NCBI RefSeq assembly: GCF_900128495.1
Contig: NZ_LT635801.1
Coordinates: 3,126,691 to 3,190,690 of the forward strand
Direction of reading: 5' to 3'
Length of the DNA: 64,000 nucleotides
Source: Bacteroides ilei
GTDB lineage: Bacteria > Bacteroidota > Bacteroidia > Bacteroidales > Bacteroidaceae
In this document: in pieces, positions 56,270 through 64,000 of the stretch
Position numbering within the stretch: position 1 is the stretch's first letter
Layout of the letters: the number at the start of each line of letters is the position of its first letter
The notes under the pieces: model-generated
What the model saw: only the letters and a program-made list of their open reading frames with translations
Databases searched by the model: none
Told to the model about the DNA's origin: nothing
Made by a program: the position numbers and the translations under genes

Positions 56270-58087
56270 TTAACGTGCCCCCAGATCGTCGTGTGAACTT
56301 TGCAGGATGGCTTTGCCCAGCTTGATACGCATCTCATTCGGAGCCGGTTCGTCAATCACGGTCTGGCCTGAATTGTTATCCACTACCGAAACGCCGGTAC
56401 TGTCTATAAAGGCAAACCCGTTGTTGAAGGTATAGTAGGCAAACGGATAGGTATATTCCTTGCCCAGCACGTTCCGGCTGAAATTGAATTCACTGTGGCT
56501 TATACCCAATTGTCCCAACAGCGTGGCTGCCATATCACTTTGGTTCATGATTTTGTCTACCGTCATCGGTTGTCTGACGGCACCACCCAACCATAACATC
56601 GGGATGTGGTGGATGCGCGGTGATTGTCCGAATCCTTCGCGCGGATAATAGAATCCATGGTCGGGCAGGCAGATAACCAGCAAGTCTTTCCATTGTGGCA
56701 ACTGCTTCATCCTGTCGATAAATTTGCCCAGGCACTCGTCTGTGTAGGCGAAGGCATTGGGTATGTCGTCTTTCAGCCGGCGGTAAGGGACTTCGAATGG
56801 TTCGTGGCTGCTCAGAGTGAGGAAAGCGGTATGCCAAGGCCCCGATTTACGCTCTTTCAGCGTCCGGTAAAGATAATCGAAGGTAACATCGTCGTTTACT
56901 CCCCACGCATTCTGCTGCTCCGACAGCGAAAAGTCGGTGTTGGCAGTCAGATGCTGGTACCCGCTTTCCAGCAGATAGCTCTTCATGTTGGTAAAGTTGA
57001 TGTCGCCCCCGTAGAGGAAATCGGTGGTATATCCCTCCTTGACCAGTTTTTCGGCAATGGCTGGCAGAGTACGGCTCTTGGCCGGTATTTTCATGACCGA
57101 CAGTTTCGGGAAGCTCTGGTATCCGCTGAAGGTACATACGGTTCCACGGTCGGTACGGAAGCTGTTGGCGTAGCAGTTGGTGAAGAATATCCCTTCCTTT
57201 GCCAGGCGGTTGATGTTGGGACTTACGTCCGGAAGTCCTCCCAGCGGTTCCACGAATACCCCTCCGAAACCTTCCAGCAGGATAATCAGGATATTGGGGC
57301 GTTTGGTGTTGAGCAGTTCTACCGTATTTTCACCTTCGGTAGGATAAAGTCCTTCAAACAGTTTCTTGCGTTCGTCTTCCTCGAAGTAATTGAACATGTC
57401 TTCATACTTCTTTGTCTTGCTGGCCGAAGCCAGCAGACTGAATGCCGGGTTTACGGCCGAATGGTTCAGAAACTCGTCGTTACAGAAATAGGCCTGTCCT
57501 ATATTGGAAGTCGATTCGGTCACTCCACCCCGGATGGCAATGAACAGCACTCCGCCCAGCAGGAGGGTGATGAGGCTTCCTGTAACCCGGTGGCGGGCAG
57601 CTTCCAACATTTTCGGCGTGATACGGTATAATATCAGGCAGATAACGGCCGAGAAAAGAAGAATCAGGAAAATCCGCAGGGCGATGAATCCGGCAGAGAC
57701 GCTGGCCATTGCGTTTTTCGGAGAATCCAGGTACTGGAAGATGGAAGCGTCCAGCTTGAATCCCCAGAACGGGTAGAGGCTCATGTCGGCTACAGCAATC
57801 AGGGTTACCAGCAGACTGATTACGGCGTAGTAGCCCACCAGTATCTTGCGTAGCGGGACGCGTCTGAACCAGAAGCTCACCAGAATGACCAGCCAGGGAA
57901 TGACGGTCAGATATCCGGCCGTAGCCGCGTCCAGACTGGCTCCATGGAACATTACACGGAAAAAGTCGCCGAAGGGCACTCCTTTCCCGATGGCTCCGTT
58001 ATACCACATGAAGCAGGGTTTCTGCAGAATGAAGACAAGCGTTACAGCTATAAAAAACAGGACCAGATAAGTTATTCTTCTTTTCAT
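56270..58087 (-). CDS. LtaS-like membrane sulfatase/phosphoglycerol transferase family protein
   Basis: 605 residues. Five N-terminal hydrophobic segments (about 5-22, 55-75, 83-103, 130-152, 168-188) carry a C-terminal alkaline-phosphatase-fold domain. Metal-site residues appear in LLEGFGG, in the RTDRGTVCTFSGYQSF segment with the presumed catalytic Thr, and in PDHGFYYPREGFG with HHIPML. Proteins of this kind transfer phosphoglycerol or phosphoethanolamine to lipids or glycans; which one cannot be told. It ends 42 bp from the regulator of the utilization locus, stop to stop. Confidence 0.88.
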   Translation of the reverse strand: MKRRITYLVLFFIAVTLVFILQKPCFMWYNGAIGKGVPFGDFFRVMFHGASLDAATAGYLTVIPWLVILVSFWFRRVPLRKILVGYYAVISLLVTLIAVADMSLYPFWGFKLDASIFQYLDSPKNAMASVSAGFIALRIFLILLFSAVICLILYRITPKMLEAARHRVTGSLITLLLGGVLFIAIRGGVTESTSNIGQAYFCNDEFLNHSAVNPAFSLLASASKTKKYEDMFNYFEEDERKKLFEGLYPTEGENTVELLNTKRPNILIILLEGFGGVFVEPLGGLPDVSPNINRLAKEGIFFTNCYANSFRTDRGTVCTFSGYQSFPKLSVMKIPAKSRTLPAIAEKLVKEGYTTDFLYGGDINFTNMKSYLLESGYQHLTANTDFSLSEQQNAWGVNDDVTFDYLYRTLKERKSGPWHTAFLTLSSHEPFEVPYRRLKDDIPNAFAYTDECLGKFIDRMKQLPQWKDLLVICLPDHGFYYPREGFGQSPRIHHIPMLWLGGAVRQPMTVDKIMNQSDMAATLLGQLGISHSEFNFSRNVLGKEYTYPFAYYTFNNGFAFIDSTGVSVVDNNSGQTVIDEPAPNEMRIKLGKAILQSSHDDLGAR

Positions 58088-58113
58088 ATGCTTCTATCGG
58101 TTATTCTTGGTTC

Positions 58114-58740
58114 TTATTTACGTCCGAAATCGGCCGGGACTTCCCCCCAGCGGTCGGTCTCCCATTTCAGCAGGGGAGTGGTATAAGTGTTTTCATGCAG
58201 CCACTTTTCGGCGCGCTCTATCAGTTTGAACAGTTCTTCGGTCCTGGCGTTCCGTTCCAGTTTGGTCTTGCATTTCTTATGCCTGATCCAGTTCAGCGCG
58301 TTACGGCTGTCGGAATAGATAGGTATGCAGATGTTTTTCTGCTTCATCAGTGCCAGTCCGTGTACTATGGCCAGAAACTCTCCGATGTTGTTGGTGCCGT
58401 ACACCGGTCCGAAATGGAAGATCTCCTCGCCGGTAAGCAGATAGACTCCCCGGTATTCCATCGGTCCCGGGTTTCCGCTGCAGGCAGCGTCTACCGCCAG
58501 GCAGTTCAGGTCGAATCCTTCGGGTATCTTCTTTTCGGCAGGTGCAGTCTTTGCTGCTGCGGCTGCGTTTACGTAGTGATGAGCCGGAGAAGCCAGTGCC
58601 TCCTCGGCCTCCTCGCGGGTGTCGAACGATTTGTAGAGCGCACCCTTATAGTTCTTGATCTGGAGCTGGCAGTCGGTCCAGGAATCATAGACTCCCGGGG
58701 TAACCCCTTTCCATACAGCATAAAATTTATGTCTGGCCAT
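58114..58740 (-). CDS. rnhA: Ribonuclease H with N-terminal viroplasmin domain
   Basis: 208 residues from ATG 58740; an in-frame ATG 38 codons upstream adds an unlikely hydrophilic leader. Residues 1-45 are the viroplasmin/caulimovirus-type RNA:DNA-hybrid binding domain (FYAVWKGVTPGVYDSW, YKSFDTREEAEEAL). The RNase H1 fold follows with VDAACSGNPGP (first Asp), NNIGEFLAIVHGL (Glu) and YSDSRNALNW (Asp). It removes RNA from RNA-DNA hybrids. It lies 27 bp upstream (on the minus strand) of the LtaS-like gene. Confidence 0.9.
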   Translation of the reverse strand: MARHKFYAVWKGVTPGVYDSWTDCQLQIKNYKGALYKSFDTREEAEEALASPAHHYVNAAAAAKTAPAEKKIPEGFDLNCLAVDAACSGNPGPMEYRGVYLLTGEEIFHFGPVYGTNNIGEFLAIVHGLALMKQKNICIPIYSDSRNALNWIRHKKCKTKLERNARTEELFKLIERAEKWLHENTYTTPLLKWETDRWGEVPADFGRK

Positions 58741-58817
58741 ACATTGCGTTTTATAGCGGCAAAAATACGATTTTTTTCCGGGATAGGAGAGTGGGTGCCT
58801 GTTTATTCGGCTTGTAG

Positions 58818-58861
58818 ATAAAAGAATAGCCTCTGCCGGTCCGGATGCCGGCAAAGGCTAT
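58818..58861 (-). terminator. Terminator of argS
   Basis: On the minus strand a 14-bp stem (58861-58848 with 58839-58826, one G-U pair) ends in TTCTTTTA, 51 bp after the argS stop. Confidence 0.75.
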
Positions 58862-58911
58862 AGTCATGCTATCTTATTCCGTCTCCCGGCGAGTTGCCGG
58901 ACAGCGGTAGT

Positions 58912-60729
58912 TTACATACGTTCAGGAACTTCAATTCCCAGCAGTCCCATGGCAAGTTTCACTACCTTGCCTACGTTCTGGCTCAGGGCCAGGCGGAATA
59001 CCTTCACGGCCTCATTCTCTTCATGCAGAATGCTGAAGTCGTGGTAGAACTGGTTATATTCCTTTACCAGGTCATAAGTATAGTTGGCAATGATAGACGG
59101 GTTATAGTCGCTTCCTGCCTGTTTTACTATGTTGGTGAAGTCGGCCAGCATCTGTATCAGGCTTTCTTCCTTTGCATTCAGCTCGATGCCTGCAGGTATT
59201 ACTGCCGGGACAGCTATACCGGCTTCGGCAGCCTTACGCAGGATGGACTGGATGCGGGCGTAAGTATACTGGATGAACGGACCCGTATTCCCGTTGAAGT
59301 CGATTGATTCCTTCGGGTTGAAAGTCATGTTCTTGCGTGCATCTACCTTCAGGATAAAATACTTCAAGGCACCCAGACCCACGATGCGGGCTATGTCATC
59401 GGCCTCTTCCTTGGTCAGTCCGTCCAGTTTGCCTAGTTCGCTGCTGGTTTCTTTTGCCGTCTCTATCATGGCTTCCATCAGGTCGTCGGCGTCTACCACC
59501 GTACCTTCACGGCTCTTCATCTTGCCTTCCGGCAGTTCCACCATACCATATGAGAAGTGTACCAGATCTTTTCCCCATTCAAATCCCAGCTTGTCGAGCA
59601 GGATAGAAAGCACCTGGAAATGGTAGTTCTGTTCGTTTCCTACCACATAAATCATCTTGTCGATGGGGTAGTCCTGGAAACGCAGCTTGGCAGTACCGAT
59701 ATCCTGAGTCATATAGACCGAAGTACCGTCGGCGCGCAGCAGCAGCTTCTGGTCCAGACCTTCCGGAGTGAGGTCGGCCCATACGGAACCGTCTTCCTTG
59801 CGGTAGAACAGACCTTTTTCCAGTCCTTCCAGCACCTTTTTCTTCCCTTCCAGGTAAGTCTGCGATTCATAATATATCTTGTCGAAAGTAACGCCCATCA
59901 TTCGGTAAGTCTCATCGAATCCGGCGTAAACCCAGTCGTTCATCTTCTTCCACAGCGCACGCACTTCCGGATCGTTAGCTTCCCATTTGCGTAGCATTTC
60001 ACGGGCTTCCAGCATCAGCGGAGAATTTGCTTCGGCCTTGGCTTTCGCCTCTTCCTCGTTGAGGCCTTCGGCTTCATATTGAGCGGTCAGTTCCTTCACT
60101 TCTGCCTTGTAGTGCTTGTCGAACGCTACATAATAGTCGCCTATCAGGTGGTCGCCCTTCTTGCCCGATGATTCCGGAGTCTCGCCGTTGCCGTATTTCA
60201 GCCATGCCAGCATGGACTTGCAGATATGGATACCGCGGTCGTTCACGATGTTGGTCTTCACCACCTTGTTCCCGTTGGCAGCCATTACGTTAGCCAGCGC
60301 GTTACCCAGCAGGTTGTTGCGTACATGACCCAGATGCAGCGGTTTGTTGGTGTTCGGTGAAGAATATTCAATCATCACCAGTGGAGCGTCCGCTCCTGCC
60401 TTCTGGATACCCCATTGTGGGTCGGCATGGATACGGTTCAGCATCTCAATCCATACATCCGAAGCGATAATCAGGTTCAGGAAGCCTTTTATCACGTTGA
60501 ATCCCGCAATGGCAGGTTCGTGCTGTTTCAGGTATTCGCCGATTTCTTGGGCAGTCTGTTCAGGACTTTTTTTCGACAGCTTCAGGAAAGGGAAAACCAC
60601 CAGTGTGAGGTGACCTTCAAACTCCTTTTTGGTTTTCTGCAGCTGCACCATCTTTTCAGGGACATCCTGTCCGTACAGCTCTTTTACGCCCTTGAGAACG
60701 GACGCGGTGAGTTTGTCTTCAATTTTCAT
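58912..60729 (-). CDS. argS: Arginyl-tRNA synthetase
   Basis: 605-residue class I aminoacyl-tRNA synthetase. Residues 1-90 are the ArgRS N-terminal domain binding the tRNA D-loop; the catalytic signature is HLGH at 132-135 in SPNTNKPLHLGHVRNN; the second signature appears as KMKSREGT, the usual KMSK-less ArgRS form. The DALR anticodon-binding domain is at the C-terminus (TNIVKQAGSDYNPSII). Length is normal. Confidence 0.95.
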   Translation of the reverse strand: MKIEDKLTASVLKGVKELYGQDVPEKMVQLQKTKKEFEGHLTLVVFPFLKLSKKSPEQTAQEIGEYLKQHEPAIAGFNVIKGFLNLIIASDVWIEMLNRIHADPQWGIQKAGADAPLVMIEYSSPNTNKPLHLGHVRNNLLGNALANVMAANGNKVVKTNIVNDRGIHICKSMLAWLKYGNGETPESSGKKGDHLIGDYYVAFDKHYKAEVKELTAQYEAEGLNEEEAKAKAEANSPLMLEAREMLRKWEANDPEVRALWKKMNDWVYAGFDETYRMMGVTFDKIYYESQTYLEGKKKVLEGLEKGLFYRKEDGSVWADLTPEGLDQKLLLRADGTSVYMTQDIGTAKLRFQDYPIDKMIYVVGNEQNYHFQVLSILLDKLGFEWGKDLVHFSYGMVELPEGKMKSREGTVVDADDLMEAMIETAKETSSELGKLDGLTKEEADDIARIVGLGALKYFILKVDARKNMTFNPKESIDFNGNTGPFIQYTYARIQSILRKAAEAGIAVPAVIPAGIELNAKEESLIQMLADFTNIVKQAGSDYNPSIIANYTYDLVKEYNQFYHDFSILHEENEAVKVFRLALSQNVGKVVKLAMGLLGIEVPERM

Positions 60730-60788
60730 GCGATATCTTGTTTTATAGTTTTTTCCGTAGTTTTTCTCTGGTTTTTCCTAAGATACCG

Positions 60789-60796
60789 CAAAGGTA
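60789..60796 (-). promoter_or_regulatory. -7 box of argS
   Basis: TACCTTTG on the minus strand, 60 bp before the argS ATG, matches TAnnTTTG. No TTTG at the expected -33 place. Confidence 0.5.
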
Positions 60797-60856
60797 GTGA
60801 TTTTTGGTGGTTTTGGGGTTGGTTGGGTTGGAAAATTGGTATCGCTTTTATGGTAT

Positions 60857-60892
60857 AAAAAAAGAGCGGTCCAATTGGACCGCTCTTTTTTT
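60857..60892. terminator. Perfect palindromic terminator between argS and the lipoprotein gene
   Basis: An 18-bp arm on each side of the centre at 60874/60875, with an A run on the left and a T run on the right. It would stop transcription arriving from either strand; the lipoprotein gene at 60916-63723 is the one it serves. Confidence 0.92.
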
Positions 60893-60915
60893 ATTACTAT
60901 TTCTTATTTAAGAAA

Positions 60916-63723
60916 TTATTTAGCTTTGTTGATTGTCAATGGAACATCAACAGTTAAAGAATAACCAAATACATCTGTTACTGTAACTCGCAGATATGTA
61001 TTTACTTCTTGAGTTGTATTACCAGGTTTCAATGCAACATATGAAGCGACAGATTCTTTTTTGTTTTCTACATCCCAAACAGGATTGATTGCTTCTTTGG
61101 TTTCGTTTCCATTGGCATCTACAATCTGGTAATAAGACTTATCTGAAGGCTTAAATTGTACTGAACTAATATAAGTATATTTATAATTAGATTTATCAGC
61201 AGCAGTTGCAACTTTAAACAAACTATATGGTTGGTCACTGTAGGTATACCCTCCAACATGTTCTGCTGTTACTTTCCAGATTTCACCGGCAGCTGCAGGT
61301 TCCATAACGATAGAAGCACCCTGAAGAGCCTTGATGTAACCAGCTGCCAAAGCACTTTGAACTTTTATTTTGAATGTTGCATCAGAAACTTGCTTCTTAG
61401 TATCTTCATTTACTTGTGAATACTTATATACTCCTAAGTAAGTTCCGTCCATCTTGATATTCAGATCCTCATTATAAGCTACAACTTCATCAGGACGATC
61501 TGCAGACTTATATGTTTTTTGGTTCGTATTTAATGTAATTTCATTACCATTAAGTGTGGCCAATGAATTAGTTCCGTCCATTACATTCTTGTTATAGAGC
61601 TTCTGTTGGTCATCTAAAGTCAATGTTAATGTTGCGTATGCTTTTCCAGCATAATCTGCTAATCCGAATGTTTTGAATCCTTGTGTGATGTTGAATGTTG
61701 AAGTTAATGTAGTATTAGCTGCTACATTACTTGTAGGATCGTTGAAATATGCCATCAATACAGATGCGTCATCATTCCATAATTCAGTCTTCTTAGTGAA
61801 GAATGTTGAGAATTCAGGCAATACTGGAGTGACTTTAATTCCAATCGTATTCAATACTGTTATATCGCCATCATTATCTTTATTATTAAATGCTACATTT
61901 AAAGATACTTCTTTATCTGGAGTTAAAATGGCTTTTGCCCCATTAGTATATTTAATGTATACATTTAACGCTTCTGCGTTAGCATTAGTAACATCTTTAT
62001 TGTTTACCTGTTCATGTCCTTGTGCATCCGCAAATTTAATTTTAATGTCACCATCTTTACCTTGTCCAAAGCTATAGTTCTTGCTGCTTGTAATGACAAT
62101 TCCATTATTAGCTCCCATAACAGCAGACTGCCATCTTTCTTTGTCTGTAGCGGTCATTTTTGAGAACATTTCGTCTAGGCTGACAGTAAACATTGTATAT
62201 CCGTCATTTTCATTTGTAATTACTCCATTTGCAAAGATAGGAGCGATAAGTTTTTCTCCTGCATTAAGAGTGACGGCAGCATCCATGATACTTGATGGCT
62301 TAACCCAAATATAACTTTCATGTACTTGACCATCAAGACGAAGAGCATACACTTTCAGTTCCAATCCTGCTTTAGAAACAGGATCGCTAGCTTTAGTAAG
62401 TGTTATAGTACCAGCCTTTTTATCGGTTGAAAAACCGAATTCTTTTGCAGTTGTTGCATCTACAGCTTCAACATAATAATCGTATACTTGTTCAGGTTCT
62501 TCAAATACCAATTTGGTTGGAGTATTCAAATCGATAATGAATGGAGTATCCTTTTCTCCATTTCCAGTTTCATCATCTGCTGTTGTACCTTCAGGATCTG
62601 TAGCTGTAACTTTTGGTACCTCTAAGTCTTTGTCGTATTTCTCAGCAACAATGTCAAAACTAGCATAGGTTGAACGTGCTCCACTAGCTTCTACTAATGA
62701 ATACACAATGTTGTTCTTGTTTTCAGAATTGTTGAACAAGTCAGTATATTTATCAGCACTTGCATAAGTGTCACTTGTTACATCCAAAGGAATCAAGTTG
62801 ATAGAACTATTTGAAGCTCTTGTCAAAAGTCCTGTGAAATTTTCTGCAGCATTCAATGTGATAGGTAATTCATTGCCTTTAGAATCCTGAAGTGTGAATT
62901 TCATATCTGACATGTTCAAATCAGCTGGAGAAACTCGTGTTACCAATTGAGTCCCTTTGGCTGCAAGAGTAGTCAAGACTTGATGCTTTGTTACATCTTT
63001 TTGAGCTGACCAAGTGATTTCTTTGTTTGGATTAGTTGATGGTGTGATTTTATCTATATAATAGTAATAAACCGTAAGTGGGCCCTTCTGGAACTTATCT
63101 TGGCTTAATTCATTTTTATCTGAGATTGCATCGCTCTCAATCCATCCAACAAGTTCCAAATTAGACATGACAGATGCAGCACTAGGGATAACTACCTGAT
63201 TAGATTTTCCTTGTGCATCTACAATTGTTAAAGTCCATTCCTTGGTATCTGTGTTTTGTACAGCCGTTACGCCGGAAACAGGAATATTGGTAGATTTGTA
63301 TGAACCGTCATCCTGCAGCAACTGCCAGCATCCGTCTTCGCCCACTTTAATACAATTCTGCTGTTCTTTTTCTTCATTTTTTGTAGCAAACCATCCTGTA
63401 GGCTCACCATTCTTAATCAGTTCACCTGTTTCAGCATTAATAGACAATACATCTCCTACTTGTTCCTCATCCAGTGTGATAATTTGATCACCGCTTTTGC
63501 TGAAAGTGAATACCAGATTTCCGTCTGCATTTTTAGCGACTTTAGTTACATAATCGCCATTGTTTACGAGTTCCTGCAATGCCTTGATAGCATCAGCATT
63601 TGCAGTAATCTGTGTCTGCAGATTGTTGATGTCATCATCGTAGTCCTTACAAGAAGTAAAAGTTCCTGCCGAAGCGAACAAGAGTGCTCCGAACAGAAGT
63701 GCACTTAAATACTTTTTTCTCAT
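60916..63723 (-). CDS. Large surface lipoprotein with N-terminal coiled coil
   Basis: 935-residue lipoprotein of unknown function. Signal peptide with lipid-modified Cys25 in TFTSCKDYDDD; the acidic residues right after the Cys match the surface-export signal of Bacteroides lipoproteins. A heptad-rich segment (NNLQTQITANADAIKALQELV at about 33-53) probably forms a trimer or dimer stalk, as in a group of abundant Bacteroidales surface proteins that automated annotation links to DUF4988 or lyase N-terminal domains. The rest is a chain of beta-rich, Asp/Thr/Lys-rich repeats without an enzyme motif. Base composition is more AT-rich than the neighbouring genes. Confidence 0.75.
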   Translation of the reverse strand: MRKKYLSALLFGALLFASAGTFTSCKDYDDDINNLQTQITANADAIKALQELVNNGDYVTKVAKNADGNLVFTFSKSGDQIITLDEEQVGDVLSINAETGELIKNGEPTGWFATKNEEKEQQNCIKVGEDGCWQLLQDDGSYKSTNIPVSGVTAVQNTDTKEWTLTIVDAQGKSNQVVIPSAASVMSNLELVGWIESDAISDKNELSQDKFQKGPLTVYYYYIDKITPSTNPNKEITWSAQKDVTKHQVLTTLAAKGTQLVTRVSPADLNMSDMKFTLQDSKGNELPITLNAAENFTGLLTRASNSSINLIPLDVTSDTYASADKYTDLFNNSENKNNIVYSLVEASGARSTYASFDIVAEKYDKDLEVPKVTATDPEGTTADDETGNGEKDTPFIIDLNTPTKLVFEEPEQVYDYYVEAVDATTAKEFGFSTDKKAGTITLTKASDPVSKAGLELKVYALRLDGQVHESYIWVKPSSIMDAAVTLNAGEKLIAPIFANGVITNENDGYTMFTVSLDEMFSKMTATDKERWQSAVMGANNGIVITSSKNYSFGQGKDGDIKIKFADAQGHEQVNNKDVTNANAEALNVYIKYTNGAKAILTPDKEVSLNVAFNNKDNDGDITVLNTIGIKVTPVLPEFSTFFTKKTELWNDDASVLMAYFNDPTSNVAANTTLTSTFNITQGFKTFGLADYAGKAYATLTLTLDDQQKLYNKNVMDGTNSLATLNGNEITLNTNQKTYKSADRPDEVVAYNEDLNIKMDGTYLGVYKYSQVNEDTKKQVSDATFKIKVQSALAAGYIKALQGASIVMEPAAAGEIWKVTAEHVGGYTYSDQPYSLFKVATAADKSNYKYTYISSVQFKPSDKSYYQIVDANGNETKEAINPVWDVENKKESVASYVALKPGNTTQEVNTYLRVTVTDVFGYSLTVDVPLTINKAK

Positions 63724-64000
63724 AATAATAAAAATTTTAATTTATAAATTAAAAAACTCAAATTATTCTAACTCAAGCTATTTTACTTTACAATTTTGTT
63801 CCTGCCCAAAGGGCCAGGAACGGAATACGGTAAGCGGGGGACGGATAAGGGACTGACTTTCATCAGGAAACGCGATTTTCAGGTTTCTTACCGCCGCTAC
63901 AGGCCATTCTGGACGGCCTTGCGGCAGGTTCTGTAGACGCGGCGGCTATTTTAAATATCTCTATATATTGTTGATAATAAGAGTATTATAGATTATAAAT
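63724..64000. other. Structured intergenic region upstream of the large lipoprotein
   Basis: No gene seen. About 80 AT-rich bases next to the lipoprotein ATG, then a hairpin (63798-63821), then a GC-rich block (63891-63945) that can form a nested stem, then AT-rich sequence to the window end. No recognisable promoter pair and no known RNA motif. Confidence 0.5.

Noticed and set aside
1..64000. CRISPR array, prophage, rRNA, toxin-antitoxin or restriction system
   Set aside because: No regularly spaced repeats, phage structural genes, rRNA sequence or matching gene pairs were found in the window.

Overview
The window is an ordinary-looking chromosomal stretch from a gut-type member of the Bacteroidales, most likely Bacteroidaceae (Bacteroides or Phocaeicola); the species cannot be fixed from the sequence alone. 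The evidence is two SusC/SusD pairs next to a hybrid two-component regulator, a FrdCAB fumarate reductase, a SecDF fusion, few Shine-Dalgarno sequences, and many TAnnTTTG -7 boxes, two of them with a TTTG -33 box 19-20 bp upstream.

Layout. 1-4492: end of a GNAT-like gene, then parE, coaD and an S41 processing protease, all on +. 4804-8300: frdCAB (anaerobic fumarate respiration) with a clear promoter and terminator. 8466-11212: a complete IS66-type element (tnpA, tnpB, tnpC on -) with 20-bp inverted ends and a direct repeat of the target. It landed at the edge of what looks like a short independent transcription unit. 11356-15159: dprA and a hotdog thioesterase on -, a dihydrouridine synthase on +, and a DUF2851 gene on -. 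15241-21729: a tight + strand operon of dapB, an active signal peptidase I, a second signal peptidase that has lost its catalytic residues, a WbqC-like protein, two rhomboid proteases and a membrane endonuclease/exonuclease/phosphatase protein. 21912-31034: secDF, tRNA-Arg(CCU), korAB (2-oxoacid:ferredoxin oxidoreductase) and a secreted S9 peptidase. 31314-35798: a small accessory island with a membrane AraC-type regulator, a tiny HTH protein, an outer-membrane barrel and a large lipoprotein. 35898-38522: upp and pckA. 38791-56228: a polysaccharide utilization locus with SusC/SusD, a nitroreductase-fold lipoprotein, a second SusC/SusD, a GH43-like enzyme, a CE1-type esterase and the hybrid regulator. 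56270-63723, all on -: an LtaS-like membrane sulfatase-fold enzyme, RNase H with a viroplasmin domain, argS, and a 935-residue surface lipoprotein with a structured upstream region that runs to the window edge.

How it fits together. FrdCAB, PckA and KorAB belong to the succinate/propionate fermentative metabolism of these bacteria. The two SusCD pairs, GH43 and CE1 enzymes suggest import and cleavage of an esterified hemicellulose such as a xylan or arabinoxylan; this is inferred from enzyme families only. The hybrid regulator that should switch the locus on has an in-frame TAG inside its kinase domain although everything on both sides is intact. The two points most worth following are that interrupted regulator and the catalytically dead signal peptidase paralogue kept beside the active one.
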